Positions 32,885 to 42,055 of a stretch of 45,433 nucleotides of DNA are shown here, piece by piece. Both the position numbers and the translations under genes were made by a program. The DNA is from Mesorhizobium neociceri (GTDB lineage: Bacteria > Pseudomonadota > Alphaproteobacteria > Rhizobiales > Rhizobiaceae), in assembly GCF_013520985.1 (NCBI RefSeq), contig NZ_JACDTY010000035.1:1-45433 (forward strand), read 5' to 3'. The notes beneath the pieces are model-generated. The model searched no databases. It was not told the DNA's origin and saw nothing but the letters and a program-made list of their open reading frames with translations. The stretch's first letter is position 1, and every line of letters begins with the position of its first letter.

Positions 32885-35533
32885 ATGCAGCAGCGCTTCC
32901 GCACCTTGATGACCTGGACCAGCCTTCCGGCATTGATCGCCCTCGTCGTGCTGTTGATCGCTGGATTTTTTGCCGACCATCAAAACAGCACCGTTGCCGA
33001 GCAGGTATTGCGTGTTGACGTTGCGAAGGAGATGAACCTCATCCGCGCCAATCTCGAGGGCAACGTCAATGGAGATCTTCAGCAGGCGCGCGGCCTGATC
33101 GCGACGATCGTAACCGAACCAAATATGAGTCAAGCCCGCTTTGCCAAGCTGGCGGAGAGCATCTTTCGCGAGAAGACACACCTCAGAAACATTGGCGCCG
33201 CCCCCGGCCTGGTCATTTCGTTGATGTATCCGCTGGAAGGCAATGAAAAGGCCGTTGGACTGGACCTTCACAAGGATGAAAAGCAGGGTGAAGCGGTTCT
33301 TCGGGCGCGCGATACCAAACAACTGGTGTTGGCCGGACCGGTAGAACTCAAACAAGGGGGTCAGGCATTCATCGGGCGATTCCCTGTCTTCCTTGACGGT
33401 GACCGCCCTACCGAGACGTTCTGGGGCATAGTGGCTGCGGTAATCGACATTCAGAAGCTGTACGCGGACAGCGGTCTTTTAGACAAGAAACTGCCGATCG
33501 AGATCGCCCTGACGGGCAAGGATGCTCTCGGCGAAAGAGGCGCGCGATTTTATGGTCCTGCGCACGTGATCGAAAGCAATCCCGTTACGGCGGAGGTGCG
33601 GCTGCCGACAGGATCATGGCAGATTGCCGCTATTCCCAAGGGTGGTTGGAATGCGACGCCCCGCAACTCCTGGATTTTGCGACTGGCAATGCTCATCGGC
33701 GGCGCTCTGGTCGTGGTTCCCATCGTCATTGCAGGGCGGCTTCTCGATCAACGACGCAAGCACTACGCCGATCTGCGCCGCAGCGAGCGACGGCTTGCAC
33801 AGCTTTCGGAGAGGCTGGAGCTTGCGCTTGACGCCTCGCAAATTGGCGTCTGGGAACAGGATCTCGACTCGGACATGATATACTGGGATGACCGCCTGAA
33901 CGAAATCTATGGAAAACCGGCAGATGGCGAACCGAGGTCCTTCGAAGAGTGGTCAAGATCGATCCACGCTGACGATCTTGAGCAGGCCAAGCTGGATTTC
34001 ACGCAAGGAATCGCGACCGGCCTATACTCGTCGGAATATCGCGTCGTGCTTCCCAATGGCGTTGTTCGGCATCTTCGCGCGCGTGCCAAAAGCTACAGGG
34101 ATGAAACCAAGCACAAAATGGTCGGAGCGGAATGGGACGTGACGGCGGATGTGGCCCTGACGCGGGAATTGGAGCAAGCAAAAGACCTCGCCGAAACGAG
34201 GAATGCTGAGCTCGAGGCGGCGACGGCGCGCAATGAGCATGCAGCGCTTCACGATACGCTGACCGGCCTTCCAAATCGCCGCTACCTCGACATTATGCTC
34301 GACAGTCACCCCGCCGCAGGTTCAACCGCCGACGGCGGCGCCGCGCTTCTGCATCTTGATCTCGATCGTTTCAAACAGATCAATGACACACTCGGCCACG
34401 CTGTCGGGGACGCCGTGCTGATCCATACCGCAAAGGTGCTGATATCGACTGTCCGGTCAGCAGATTTCGTTGCCCGAGTGGGAGGCGATGAGTTTGTCGT
34501 AGTCTGCAGCGGCGATATCTCAGCTGACCAACTCAGCCAACTGGCCGATGGCATTCTACAGAGATTGCGACAGCCGGTGCCCTATAAAGACCACCAATGC
34601 CGTATCGGTGTCAGCATCGGCATCGCGGTCGATGCGGACGGGGCCGTCGACGGCCCGCGCCTGATGGTCAACGCGGACATAGCGCTCTACCGGGCAAAGA
34701 GCCGCGGACGCAATCGATATGAGTTCTTCACCCAAGATCTCCAGTCTGAGATCGTTCGGACCAAACGGGTCGCCGATGAGATCCTTGCAGGCCTGGAACG
34801 TAACGAATTCGTTCCCCACTACCAGCTGCAATTCGACGCGAAAACACTGGAGGTTGCGGGCGTTGAGGCGCTCGCGCGCTGGAACCATCCGACCGACGGT
34901 CTTCAGACGCCGGCCGGGTTCCTGAAGATTGCGGAGGAGTTGGATGTCGTTGCGATTATTGACCGGCTGATACTCGAGCAAACCCTTCACGACTTTGATC
35001 AGTGGCAGAGAGCGGGGCTGCTGGTGCCCCGCGCTTCGGTGAACGTCTCTGCTAGGCGGCTGCAGGACGAGGAACTGATCAACAGCCTGACGTCGCTTTC
35101 AATAAAACCAGGAACTCTTTCGTTCGAGCTTCTAGAGTCAATTTTTCTCGACGACAATGATGAGCTTATGGTCTGGAACGTCAACCAGATCAAGGAACTC
35201 GGTATCGACATCGAAATTGACGATTTTGGCACCGGCCACGCGTCGATTGTCAGCGTGATGAAACTTCAGCCACGACGGCTGAAAATTGCACGCCAGCTAA
35301 TTGGTCCAATTGCCGAGTCAGCCCAACAGCGAGAGGTCGTACAATCGATCGTACAGATTGGCAGGTCCCTGGGGGTGGAAGTCGTCGCCGAAGGTGTCGA
35401 AACGATGCAGCAGGCCAAGATCCTTAAGGATTTGGGCTGCGACATCTTGCAAGGCTATGCGCTGAGCCGGCCGATGAGCGCACACGGCATCATGGATTTC
35501 CTAGGCAGCCGTCGAAGGCGCACCGCGTCATGA
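32885..35533 (+). CDS. CHASE-PAS-GGDEF-EAL membrane protein (c-di-GMP synthesis/degradation)
   Basis: An 882-residue sensor. Membrane helix one is at about 12-30, followed by a periplasmic CHASE-like sensor to about 260, helix two at about 262-282, a PAS domain at about 310-420 (IGVWEQDLDSDMIYWDDRLN) and a coiled linker. GGDEF (533-537, RVGGDEFVVV) is intact, with inhibitory-site RSAD five residues before it. The EAL domain has EAL at 661-663, NVSARRL, ELLES, DDFGTG (779-784), AEGVET and LQGY. The KID motif reads KIA, the only clear departure, so phosphodiesterase activity may be reduced. It can in principle both make and degrade c-di-GMP. ATG 32885 is chosen over the TTG at 32873. Confidence 0.93.
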   Translation: MQQRFRTLMTWTSLPALIALVVLLIAGFFADHQNSTVAEQVLRVDVAKEMNLIRANLEGNVNGDLQQARGLIATIVTEPNMSQARFAKLAESIFREKTHLRNIGAAPGLVISLMYPLEGNEKAVGLDLHKDEKQGEAVLRARDTKQLVLAGPVELKQGGQAFIGRFPVFLDGDRPTETFWGIVAAVIDIQKLYADSGLLDKKLPIEIALTGKDALGERGARFYGPAHVIESNPVTAEVRLPTGSWQIAAIPKGGWNATPRNSWILRLAMLIGGALVVVPIVIAGRLLDQRRKHYADLRRSERRLAQLSERLELALDASQIGVWEQDLDSDMIYWDDRLNEIYGKPADGEPRSFEEWSRSIHADDLEQAKLDFTQGIATGLYSSEYRVVLPNGVVRHLRARAKSYRDETKHKMVGAEWDVTADVALTRELEQAKDLAETRNAELEAATARNEHAALHDTLTGLPNRRYLDIMLDSHPAAGSTADGGAALLHLDLDRFKQINDTLGHAVGDAVLIHTAKVLISTVRSADFVARVGGDEFVVVCSGDISADQLSQLADGILQRLRQPVPYKDHQCRIGVSIGIAVDADGAVDGPRLMVNADIALYRAKSRGRNRYEFFTQDLQSEIVRTKRVADEILAGLERNEFVPHYQLQFDAKTLEVAGVEALARWNHPTDGLQTPAGFLKIAEELDVVAIIDRLILEQTLHDFDQWQRAGLLVPRASVNVSARRLQDEELINSLTSLSIKPGTLSFELLESIFLDDNDELMVWNVNQIKELGIDIEIDDFGTGHASIVSVMKLQPRRLKIARQLIGPIAESAQQREVVQSIVQIGRSLGVEVVAEGVETMQQAKILKDLGCDILQGYALSRPMSAHGIMDFLGSRRRRTAS

Positions 35534-35655
35534 CATCGACGCATGCCGGCGACAAGCACGTCGCATCCGACGCGCCGCGCTAGCCCGAACGTCAGTCGAC
35601 TCTAGGAAGGAGTCCGGGCGGCCGACCGCATCGGTCCCGTCCGGGATGAGGTTTG

Positions 35656-37440
35656 TCAGAGCCGTTCGAGCGTCAGCATGCCCGGATCGCCCTTCCAGGC
35701 CTTGGAAAGTTCGTCCGCGGCCTTGGTTTCGGCGGCAGTATCGCCTTGCGCCTTCGCCGCCTGCTGCAGCCCGAACAGCGCCCAGGCACTGCTGCGTGCG
35801 CGGTGGAGCGCCGCCACAAACTCCTTCGCCGCGGCCGCCGGCTGCCCGTTCTTGAGGAGGGCGGCGCCCAGGGACTGCCTCACAGGATAGTACCAGTACG
35901 GAGGCTCCATATAGGGGATTGTGTCCTCCGTTTCGGCCGCCTTCTTCCAGAAGGCTATCGAGCCGCCGACGTCATTCTCGGCCTGCGCGGCGCGGGCGCG
36001 TACGACATCTTCGGCCACTTGCAGGACCGACAACGCCGGTATCCCCCAGGCGTCGTGCACCGACCAGTCGGTTTCCTGAGCAATCTTGTGGATGGCATCT
36101 GCCTCTGCTCGGGCGCCCGAGGGGTCCTTCTTCTCGGCCAGGGCGACGCCGCGCGCATAGTGCCACATCGACGTGATGTAAGGCGGCGCGCCGGCCGGCT
36201 CGGCCTTAGCCAGGATCGCATCCGGCTCGGCATATTGCGCCCAGGCGAAATACGGAGCTGCCTTCACCGGCTGCACGATCGGAATGGCCGTCGCTACTTC
36301 GTTGGTCAGAAACTTGTCCAGCTTGTCTGCCTCTGCAAGCACCGTCTTCGAGTCACCGAGGAGCTGGGCCGAAACCAATACGAAGTGCACGTTGTGGGAA
36401 TAGTAGCCAAGCGGGTAGACACCGACAGCGCCGGTTTCGGCGAGATAGGTCTCGTCCACTTTCGAGGCAGCTTCGTTGGACTTCAGCGAATCCGTGTAGC
36501 GGCCGACGCGGTAGTAGATATGGCTCGGCATATGGACGATGTGTCCGGCCCCCGGCATCAGCGCTGCCAGCCGATCCGCGTAGCGCTCGGCGCGCTCCGG
36601 ACGATCCGAGGCCTCTACAAGATGAATGTAGAGGTGCATCGCCATTGCGTCATCAGGCTTCTTGGCGAGAACGCCTGCCAGCCGCCTCTGGACGTCGGCG
36701 GTGCGGCCCTTGGGTTCCTTGCCGCCCGGCTGCCAATAGTCCCAGGGCTGCGTGTCCATGCCGGCCTCTGCGGCCAGCACGGCGAGTTCGAGATCATCAG
36801 GATATTTGTCGGAAAGCGCCGCAGTTGCATCGGCGAAGGCGGCGTTCAGGGTGTTTCGATCGGCATTGGTATCTTCGGAATACCGCGTGGCGACCGCCTC
36901 GATCAGTTCCCGCTCCTTCTCGGGGACACGGGATGAAAGCGCCTGCGCCTTTCGAAGAGCAACGATCGCCGGTGCATTGGCGGCGGGATCCATCGGCACG
37001 TTGATGTTCGGCCCCAGGATCAGCGCCTCGCCGAGGAAGCACATCGCACAGTCGGGGTCGAGGCTTTGTGCCTTGCGGAAGGCGCGTCGCGCCTCCGCGT
37101 GATTGAAGTTGGTGGCAAGCCGCAGCCCCTGATCAAAGTATTTTTGGGCATCGGCGCTCTTTGTATTGATCGGATAGCTCAAGGAGCCCAGGTCGTCCCA
37201 CAAGGGCGGCTGGGCCTCCTCGTAGGCCTTCATGTCTTCCGGGGCCAATGATTGGCCGACGGCGGCCAGGACGACGCAGTGTGTGATGTCGACTTCCCCC
37301 GGCAACGGTACTCTTGGCGCCGCCGCAAGCTGCGACTGCAACGGACTGTCCGCGGCGTAAGCGATGGCAGCGCCTGTGCCGAAACTCATCAAGGCAATGG
37401 CGGCCCATCCTGCACTTGGCAGGCAAGCACGCAGTTTCAT
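35656..37440 (-). CDS. Exported tetratricopeptide-repeat protein
   Basis: A 594-residue protein with an N-terminal signal peptide (MKLRACLPSAGWAAIALMSF, cleavage probably after AIAYAA). TPR-like repeats follow (SADAQKYFDQGLRLATNFNH, AEARRAFRKAQSLDPDCAMC), with a CxxC pair in DPDCAMCFLG. The middle has conserved HLYIHLVEASDRPERAERYA and GHIVHMPSHIYYRVGRY, rich in His, typical of a family of exported TPR proteins of unknown function that is often found with metal or haem genes. AGGAGG lies five bases before the ATG. It is transcribed towards the GGDEF-EAL gene (convergent) and has no operon partner in view. Confidence 0.9.
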   Translation of the reverse strand: MKLRACLPSAGWAAIALMSFGTGAAIAYAADSPLQSQLAAAPRVPLPGEVDITHCVVLAAVGQSLAPEDMKAYEEAQPPLWDDLGSLSYPINTKSADAQKYFDQGLRLATNFNHAEARRAFRKAQSLDPDCAMCFLGEALILGPNINVPMDPAANAPAIVALRKAQALSSRVPEKERELIEAVATRYSEDTNADRNTLNAAFADATAALSDKYPDDLELAVLAAEAGMDTQPWDYWQPGGKEPKGRTADVQRRLAGVLAKKPDDAMAMHLYIHLVEASDRPERAERYADRLAALMPGAGHIVHMPSHIYYRVGRYTDSLKSNEAASKVDETYLAETGAVGVYPLGYYSHNVHFVLVSAQLLGDSKTVLAEADKLDKFLTNEVATAIPIVQPVKAAPYFAWAQYAEPDAILAKAEPAGAPPYITSMWHYARGVALAEKKDPSGARAEADAIHKIAQETDWSVHDAWGIPALSVLQVAEDVVRARAAQAENDVGGSIAFWKKAAETEDTIPYMEPPYWYYPVRQSLGAALLKNGQPAAAAKEFVAALHRARSSAWALFGLQQAAKAQGDTAAETKAADELSKAWKGDPGMLTLERL

Positions 37441-38359
37441 CTGAACCTCCTGGCGTTCGGTACGGTCGCCAACCTCCGATCAGCCTTGTCTCTTCCAATT
37501 ATCGATTGGATGCGGGCGTTGATGATCCGCCTCTGGCCGCCGTTTGGTAACATATTTCCTGTTGCTAATGTAGCCGCTGATAAGATGTCTTTTACCTCGT
37601 CGTGCCCGAAGACGTTAATCCGCAGACCAGAGACTGCGCGACCAACCTATCCGATCCGCCAAAGGCCTTTAGCCGTTGCACCATTGCCGCGATTTTGAGC
37701 GGACTGCAAGGGTCGCAAGCTTGGCGCACATTGGCCCTCTGTTGGCGAACAAGTGAGCGTCCCACTTGGGTCAAAGCCGACAGGTGAACGGCTGGCGGCC
37801 AACACGGCGAAACCCGCCCGTTAAGCGCGCCAAGCGGCATTGTCCATTTCCATCCGGATGACCGCAAGGGGCCGGAGGCGGACTGGCAGCTTATGGCGTC
37901 CGCGAAGCGAATAGCGGAGGTCAAACCGATAGGGCTAAGGTCCTGGATTGACCCTGGCCGTCTGAAAACGCGGTCCGCTCGCTTGAGGGATAGAATGTCC
38001 TTTTACGACCTCGCCATGTCGCAGAATTAGGCAACCGCACAACAAGGTTCTAATGGCTGTAGCAAGAAATTCTATGCAGCTCTCACGCGAATGCCGTTCC
38101 ACCCGACCAAGACCAATTCCGGTCATTGCCTCGTTCCACCTGAAGGTCGCGAAAAGGGTACGAACCCGGACTTCACACAAAACGCGCATCGTCTCAGCGC
38201 TTAAGGGTTTGGCGATCTCCTCGAGGCGTTCGCAGGGCGCGTTTCCCGATGCAGCCGACTTCGCAATGCGCTACACTCCCAGACCCCCTCGGCCGTGACG
38301 GCACTGGCTGGTGGGGTGATGTTACGGACGATTGGTCGCTCCCTGAAGGAGTTTCGCCC
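37441..38359. other. Long intergenic region between the divergent TPR and cyclase genes
   Basis: About 920 bases. Frames on both strands have no recognisable domains. A half copy of the dispersed repeat lies at 37868-37920. The promoters of both flanking genes must be here. Confidence 0.45.
37868..37920. repeat. Dispersed intergenic repeat, right-half copy
   Basis: GGGGCCGGAGGCGGACTGGC then AGCTTATGGCGTCCGC, matching the right half of the full copy at 25059-25185 with few differences. Confidence 0.45.
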
Positions 38360-40078
38360 ATGAAGCGCAAAATGGCCGCCCTGATGGTCGGCGATATCGT
38401 CGGCTATTCCGGGATGATGGAGCGCGCCGAGGAGCAAACGGCGGATCGTTTGGCGAGTTGCCAGGCCCTCATTTCGGAAAAGGTCGAACTGCTCGACGGC
38501 CGGGTTTTCAAGACGACGGGTGACGGGGCACTCGCCGAGTTTCCGAGCGCCGTGAGCGCCGTGCGAAGTGCATTCGAGATCCGCAGTGCGCTTGCCGGTG
38601 CGCAAGAGCCGCACACCGAACCTTTCAGGATGCGGTTCGGTCTCCATATCGCGGATGTCGTGGTGCAGGGCGATGATCTGGTCGGAGATGGCGTCAACCT
38701 CGCGGCGCGCATACAGGCGGCAGCCGAACCAGACTCGATCTATGTGAGCGGTGCGCTCTTCGATCATGTACGCCGCAATTCTGCGTTCATATTCGACGAT
38801 ATCGGCGAGCGGGCATTTAAGAACATCACGGAACTCGTGCACCTCTATCGGGTCCGTGGGGAGATCGGAGCGCATCGGCTGCAGTCGGCGCCGACGCAAC
38901 TGCTGATCACGAAGGAACGGCGGCCGTCATCGGTTGCGGTGCTTCCCTTCCGCGTTTCAGGCGAGAACGAGGACCAACGCTATCTCGCCGAAGGACTCAC
39001 CGAAGAGCTGATTGTCGAACTGGGGCGATTTCGGCGTCTTTCGGTCAGCTCGCGGAGTGCGACCTTCTCGATTGCCGACTCCCACCCCGATCCGCTGAAG
39101 GTCGGTGAGGTTCTTGGCGTTCGATATGTGCTCGAAGGACAGGTGCGGAAGATCGGCGAGCGGGTCTCGATCAGCCTCACGCTGTCGGAAACCGACCAGG
39201 GGACGGTGGTTTGGAGCGACAAAATCCAGCGATCGTTTGAGGAAATCCTTGCCCTGGTTGACGAGACCGCCGCGAGGATCGCGGCAACCGTGTCCGGACG
39301 GATGGAGGAAGCGGCCATGGTGGCGGCACGGCGAAAGCTGCCCGAAAACATGACCGCCTTCGACTGCCTTCTGCGCGGGCTTGATCATCATCGCCTCGGC
39401 GGCGTCACCGACGACAATGCACGCCAGTCCGTCGGCTGGCTTACAAAGGCGATCGACGCCGACCCAAACTACTCAGCCGCCTATGCCTGGAGGGTCTGCG
39501 CAGCGTCATGGTTGCCGGACTTCGACTACGAGCAAGGTCGAAGGGACATTCACCGCGCGCTCGAGCTTGATCCCTGCGATGCAGAGGCAAACCGGATTAT
39601 GGGCGTGTTCGAACTCATGAATGGCAACTTCGACGAGGCCTTGGCACACGGCCGCAAGGCGATGGAGCTGAATCCGACGGATGCCTACATCAAGGCAAGA
39701 TGCGCGGCTATGTATAATTTCGCGGGCGAAGGAGAGCATTCATTGTCTCTGCTCGATGAAGCCGAAATACTCGACCCATTCCTTCCTGTGTGGTGCGTCG
39801 AGGAACGGGGCGTGGCCTTCTATGCGCTGGGCCGCTATGCCGAGGCTATTGAATCCCTTGGTAGGCTCACGTTTCAGACCACTCGATCGCGCCTCTATCG
39901 GGCGGCTGCGCTGGTGGCCCTCAATCGAGCCGACGAAGCCAGTCGACTGGTCAGGGAAGCTGTCGGTGGCAAGCCAGATCTCACGGCCTCCGCCTTCACC
40001 AGTCGCGAGTATTACCGCGATCCCGAGAAGTCTACGGAGCTTGGCCGCTTGCTAAGGGAAGCAGGTTTGCCGCCATAA
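38360..40078 (+). CDS. Class III adenylate cyclase with TolB-like domain and TPR repeats
   Basis: A 572-residue cyclase of the same architecture as the one at 9652. The cyclase domain (3-165) keeps metal Asp12 (VGDIVGYS) and Asp55, Lys51 (VFKTTGDGALAEF) and Asp106 (DDLVGDGVN) for adenine, and Asn113/Arg117. The TolB-N-like segment (SSVAVLPFRVSGENEDQRYL, AEGLTEELIVELGRF) follows at about 195-300, and TPR helices fill the rest. It should make cAMP in the cytoplasm. GAAGGAG lies eight bases before the ATG at 38360; the frame stays open upstream to 38249 without conservation. It stands alone, with a repeat copy 144 bases after its stop. Confidence 0.92.
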   Translation: MKRKMAALMVGDIVGYSGMMERAEEQTADRLASCQALISEKVELLDGRVFKTTGDGALAEFPSAVSAVRSAFEIRSALAGAQEPHTEPFRMRFGLHIADVVVQGDDLVGDGVNLAARIQAAAEPDSIYVSGALFDHVRRNSAFIFDDIGERAFKNITELVHLYRVRGEIGAHRLQSAPTQLLITKERRPSSVAVLPFRVSGENEDQRYLAEGLTEELIVELGRFRRLSVSSRSATFSIADSHPDPLKVGEVLGVRYVLEGQVRKIGERVSISLTLSETDQGTVVWSDKIQRSFEEILALVDETAARIAATVSGRMEEAAMVAARRKLPENMTAFDCLLRGLDHHRLGGVTDDNARQSVGWLTKAIDADPNYSAAYAWRVCAASWLPDFDYEQGRRDIHRALELDPCDAEANRIMGVFELMNGNFDEALAHGRKAMELNPTDAYIKARCAAMYNFAGEGEHSLSLLDEAEILDPFLPVWCVEERGVAFYALGRYAEAIESLGRLTFQTTRSRLYRAAALVALNRADEASRLVREAVGGKPDLTASAFTSREYYRDPEKSTELGRLLREAGLPP

Positions 40079-40221
40079 GGTCGCTGGCGAGCGTCTACCG
40101 CTAACGACAACCCGTTCGACACACACTGTCGAAGTCTGCGACTCGACTCCCGTCGTTTGCGATCGAAACCGCGAATGGCGGGTTCGATCGCGCAACCTCG
40201 ACCTACCGCTTCGCCGTCGGC

Positions 40222-40275
40222 GATGTCTGCATTTAGGCAGTGGCAAAGGCGCCCTCAAGGGCCGACATGCGGCGC
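40222..40275. repeat. Dispersed intergenic repeat, copy D (partial)
   Basis: Begins GATGTCTGCATTTAGGCAGT and contains GGCCGACATGCGGCGC; matches the left half of the full copy at 25059 and, more closely, the copies at 8073 and 11608. It follows the third cyclase gene by 144 bases. Confidence 0.5.
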
Positions 40276-40316
40276 TTACCGGACACCAGCAGCTTACCTT
40301 CTGCGCTCCGGTCGCC

Positions 40317-40718
40317 TCATTCGTTCCACGTTGTCGATCGGAGAACGGCCTGCATATGCTCTGCGAGGTCGAGCTCACCGCGCGCCTCAATCTCTAAAAG
40401 ATATCGGGCCTTGGCCAGGCGATCCCTTTTCCCAACCGCAGCGTAGCCGCAGATGGCGAGCAGCGCCCTCTCCTCCTCGCGGCTGGCTCTGTCGGAGCCG
40501 CTGCTGCCACCGCCTACGTCATGCAGGGCTTTATCGAACGCACCATAAGCCGTCTTGTGCGCCTCAATCAGCGCTCGCAGATTATTCGACGGCTCTTGGT
40601 CTCGGCCCGGCGACTCTGCACCGAGCGCCGTTGCCGCAACCGTCGAGGCGACGACTGCGCTGCCGGAGTGGAAGAGCAAGACGCGGCGATCGATCCTAGA
40701 CGTGGCAAACTCTCCCAT
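40317..40718 (-). CDS. Hypothetical protein with Tat-like signal sequence
   Basis: A 133-residue protein. The N-terminus has a twin arginine followed by a hydrophobic stretch (IDRRVLLFHSGSAVVASTVA), a plausible Tat-type or Sec export signal. The mature part is helical and charged (LRALIEAHKTAYGAFDKALH, LAKARYLLEIEARGELDLAE). It resembles small rhizobial proteins annotated as hypothetical; no function is known. The ATG at 40718 has a poor ribosome site. It may be weakly expressed or vestigial. Confidence 0.6.
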   Translation of the reverse strand: MGEFATSRIDRRVLLFHSGSAVVASTVAATALGAESPGRDQEPSNNLRALIEAHKTAYGAFDKALHDVGGGSSGSDRASREEERALLAICGYAAVGKRDRLAKARYLLEIEARGELDLAEHMQAVLRSTTWNE

Positions 40719-40906
40719 TTGCTGTGATGGCGATCAGACCAGTGACGTAAACCATTGGACCGTAACACGACGGGTTGCGCATTCGTGTCAGGATGGACCC
40801 TGGTAGCCGACGCAGAGCTTGCCGGCTGGCAAAATGAAGCACCACCGCCCCAAGCGACCTGAGAGAATGAAATGATCGCCGTTCTCAAAGTTCGTTGGCC
40901 GATAGT
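40719..40906. other. Short intergenic region before tRNA-Leu
   Basis: No gene recognised between the exported small protein and the tRNA. Confidence 0.4.
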
Positions 40907-40991
40907 TGGTGCGGGTGGTCGGGCTCGAACCGACACTCCTTTCGGAACTGGATTTTGAATCCAGCGCGTCTACCAGTTTCACCACACCCGC
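40907..40991 (-). tRNA. tRNA-Leu (CAA)
   Basis: The 85-base minus-strand gene folds as a complete class II tRNA. Acceptor GCGGGTG pairs with CACCCGC, followed by discriminator A and an encoded CCA. The anticodon stem CTGGA/TCCAG frames the loop TTCAAAA, giving anticodon CAA. The variable arm and the T arm (TCGGTTCGAGCCCGA) are present. The gene lies in a non-coding stretch with a truncated tRNA copy 140 bases upstream. Confidence 0.93.
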
Positions 40992-41130
40992 AAAGCACTA
41001 GTTCATTGATCTCTCAACGCTCCCATGCTGCACCTAGGCAAAAGCCGAAAGAGCGAGAATTGAGAAGCGGCATACTCCTAACCTATTGAAACACGTCGAT
41101 ATTGCGCCACGTGCGGGTGGTAGACGCGAC

Positions 41131-41173
41131 CTGATTTTGAGTCGAGCGCGTCTACCAATTCCGCCATAGGGGC
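41131..41173 (-). pseudogene. Truncated tRNA-Leu (5' half only)
   Basis: Minus strand from 41173: GCCCCTATGGCGGAATTGGT followed by AGACGCGCTCGACTCAAAATC, the acceptor 5' strand, D arm and anticodon loop of a tRNA-Leu with CAA. After the anticodon loop the sequence diverges; the variable arm, T arm and 3' acceptor are missing. The plus-strand sequence just beyond (41111-41121) repeats the last bases of the intact tRNA, GTGCGGGTGGT, and an inverted repeat GGTAGACGCG/CGCGTCTACC spans the break. A rearrangement scar is likely. Confidence 0.6.
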
Positions 41174-41378
41174 TCAGGCCCGAGGGCCTGGATGGGCGCG
41201 GACTATACGGTTGGAGGCCTGTTCGTCAACTGGCCAAATGCGCCGGCGTACTCGGCTTGCGGCAAAAGCCCGCCTTTCGGTTTCGTGAAGCTCCTGCCAT
41301 TGTGCGGCGCGGAAAATCTTTCTAGACAGGCCCGCATCAAAGCGCGTTGCGTCTGGGCGACATGCATTAGGAGAGCCG

Positions 41379-41963
41379 ATGCTTCGCGGACTTTACGACT
41401 GGACCTTGTCGCTGGCGGCCCGCAAATCCGCCGAATGGTGGCTGGCCTTCATCGCCTTCGTCGAAAGCTCGGTGTTTTTCATACCTGCCGACGTCTTGTA
41501 CCTGCCCATGGCGTTGGCGCGGCCCGAACGCGCCTATCGCTACGCGCTCACCGCCACCGTTGCGTCCGTGCTGGGCGGCATTGCCGGCTGGCTCATCGGT
41601 TACTATGCCTACGACACGATAGCACGGCCGATGCTGGAGCACTTCGGCGGCCTCGACACGTTCGAGAAGTGGCAGTCGTCCGGCACCGGGCTGATGCTGG
41701 TGCTGCTCGTCACATCCGGCGCTGCTCATCTGCCGCCGATGAAGGTGGTCACCATTCTGGCCGGGGCACTTCACGTCAATCTTGTTGTCTTCATCGTCTC
41801 GGCCATCCTGGCGCGCGGCGCTCGTTTCCTGCTTCTTGCCTGGCTGCTGCGCCGCTATGGCGAGGAGATCAAGGAATTCATCGAGAAGCGTTTGGGATTG
41901 ATCGTCGGCGCCGGCGCCGCCGCCCTGATTTTGCTCTATATCGTCGTCAAATACGCGTTCTAG
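41379..41963 (+). CDS. VTT/DedA-like small membrane protein (YqaA family)
   Basis: A 194-residue integral membrane protein of the VTT (SNARE-associated/DedA-like) superfamily, YqaA branch. About five hydrophobic segments; the characteristic region FIAFVESSVFFIPADVLYLP with helix-break Pro and Asp, and HLPPMKVVTILAGALHVNLV, are present. DedA/VTT proteins are lipid scramblases or transport-related membrane proteins; the function of the YqaA branch is not established. AGGAGA lies close before the ATG. The upstream frame reaching back to 41192 belongs to the dsbB frame and is not used. A palindromic repeat separates it from dsbB. Confidence 0.9.
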   Translation: MLRGLYDWTLSLAARKSAEWWLAFIAFVESSVFFIPADVLYLPMALARPERAYRYALTATVASVLGGIAGWLIGYYAYDTIARPMLEHFGGLDTFEKWQSSGTGLMLVLLVTSGAAHLPPMKVVTILAGALHVNLVVFIVSAILARGARFLLLAWLLRRYGEEIKEFIEKRLGLIVGAGAAALILLYIVVKYAF

Positions 41964-41964
41964 T

Positions 41965-42009
41965 CCATGTCGCCCAAAAGTGCGCAGCGGTTTTGGGACA
42001 ACGACATGG
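41965..42009. repeat. Palindromic intergenic repeat (RIME-like)
   Basis: Left arm CCATGTCGCCCAAAA and right arm TTTTGGGACAACGACATGG are imperfectly complementary across 45 bases. Repeats of this sort are found in many intergenic spaces of rhizobia (RIME-type). It sits directly after the stop of the VTT gene and may fold in its message. Confidence 0.6.
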
Positions 42010-42055
42010 ACAAACAGAGACTAGGCGGACGGGCAATTCAACGGATCACAACACC

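Noticed and set aside
35580..35640. GC-rich hairpin after the GGDEF-EAL gene as a terminator
   Set aside because: A stem can be drawn but there is no T-run, so a Rho-independent terminator is not supported.
35653..36936. 427-codon plus-strand frame opposite the TPR protein
   Set aside because: The minus strand has a signal peptide, TPR repeats and a strong ribosome site; the plus frame is a GC-driven shadow.
37592..37924. 110-codon minus-strand frame upstream of the third cyclase
   Set aside because: It overlaps a repeat half copy and reads as non-coding; no domain.
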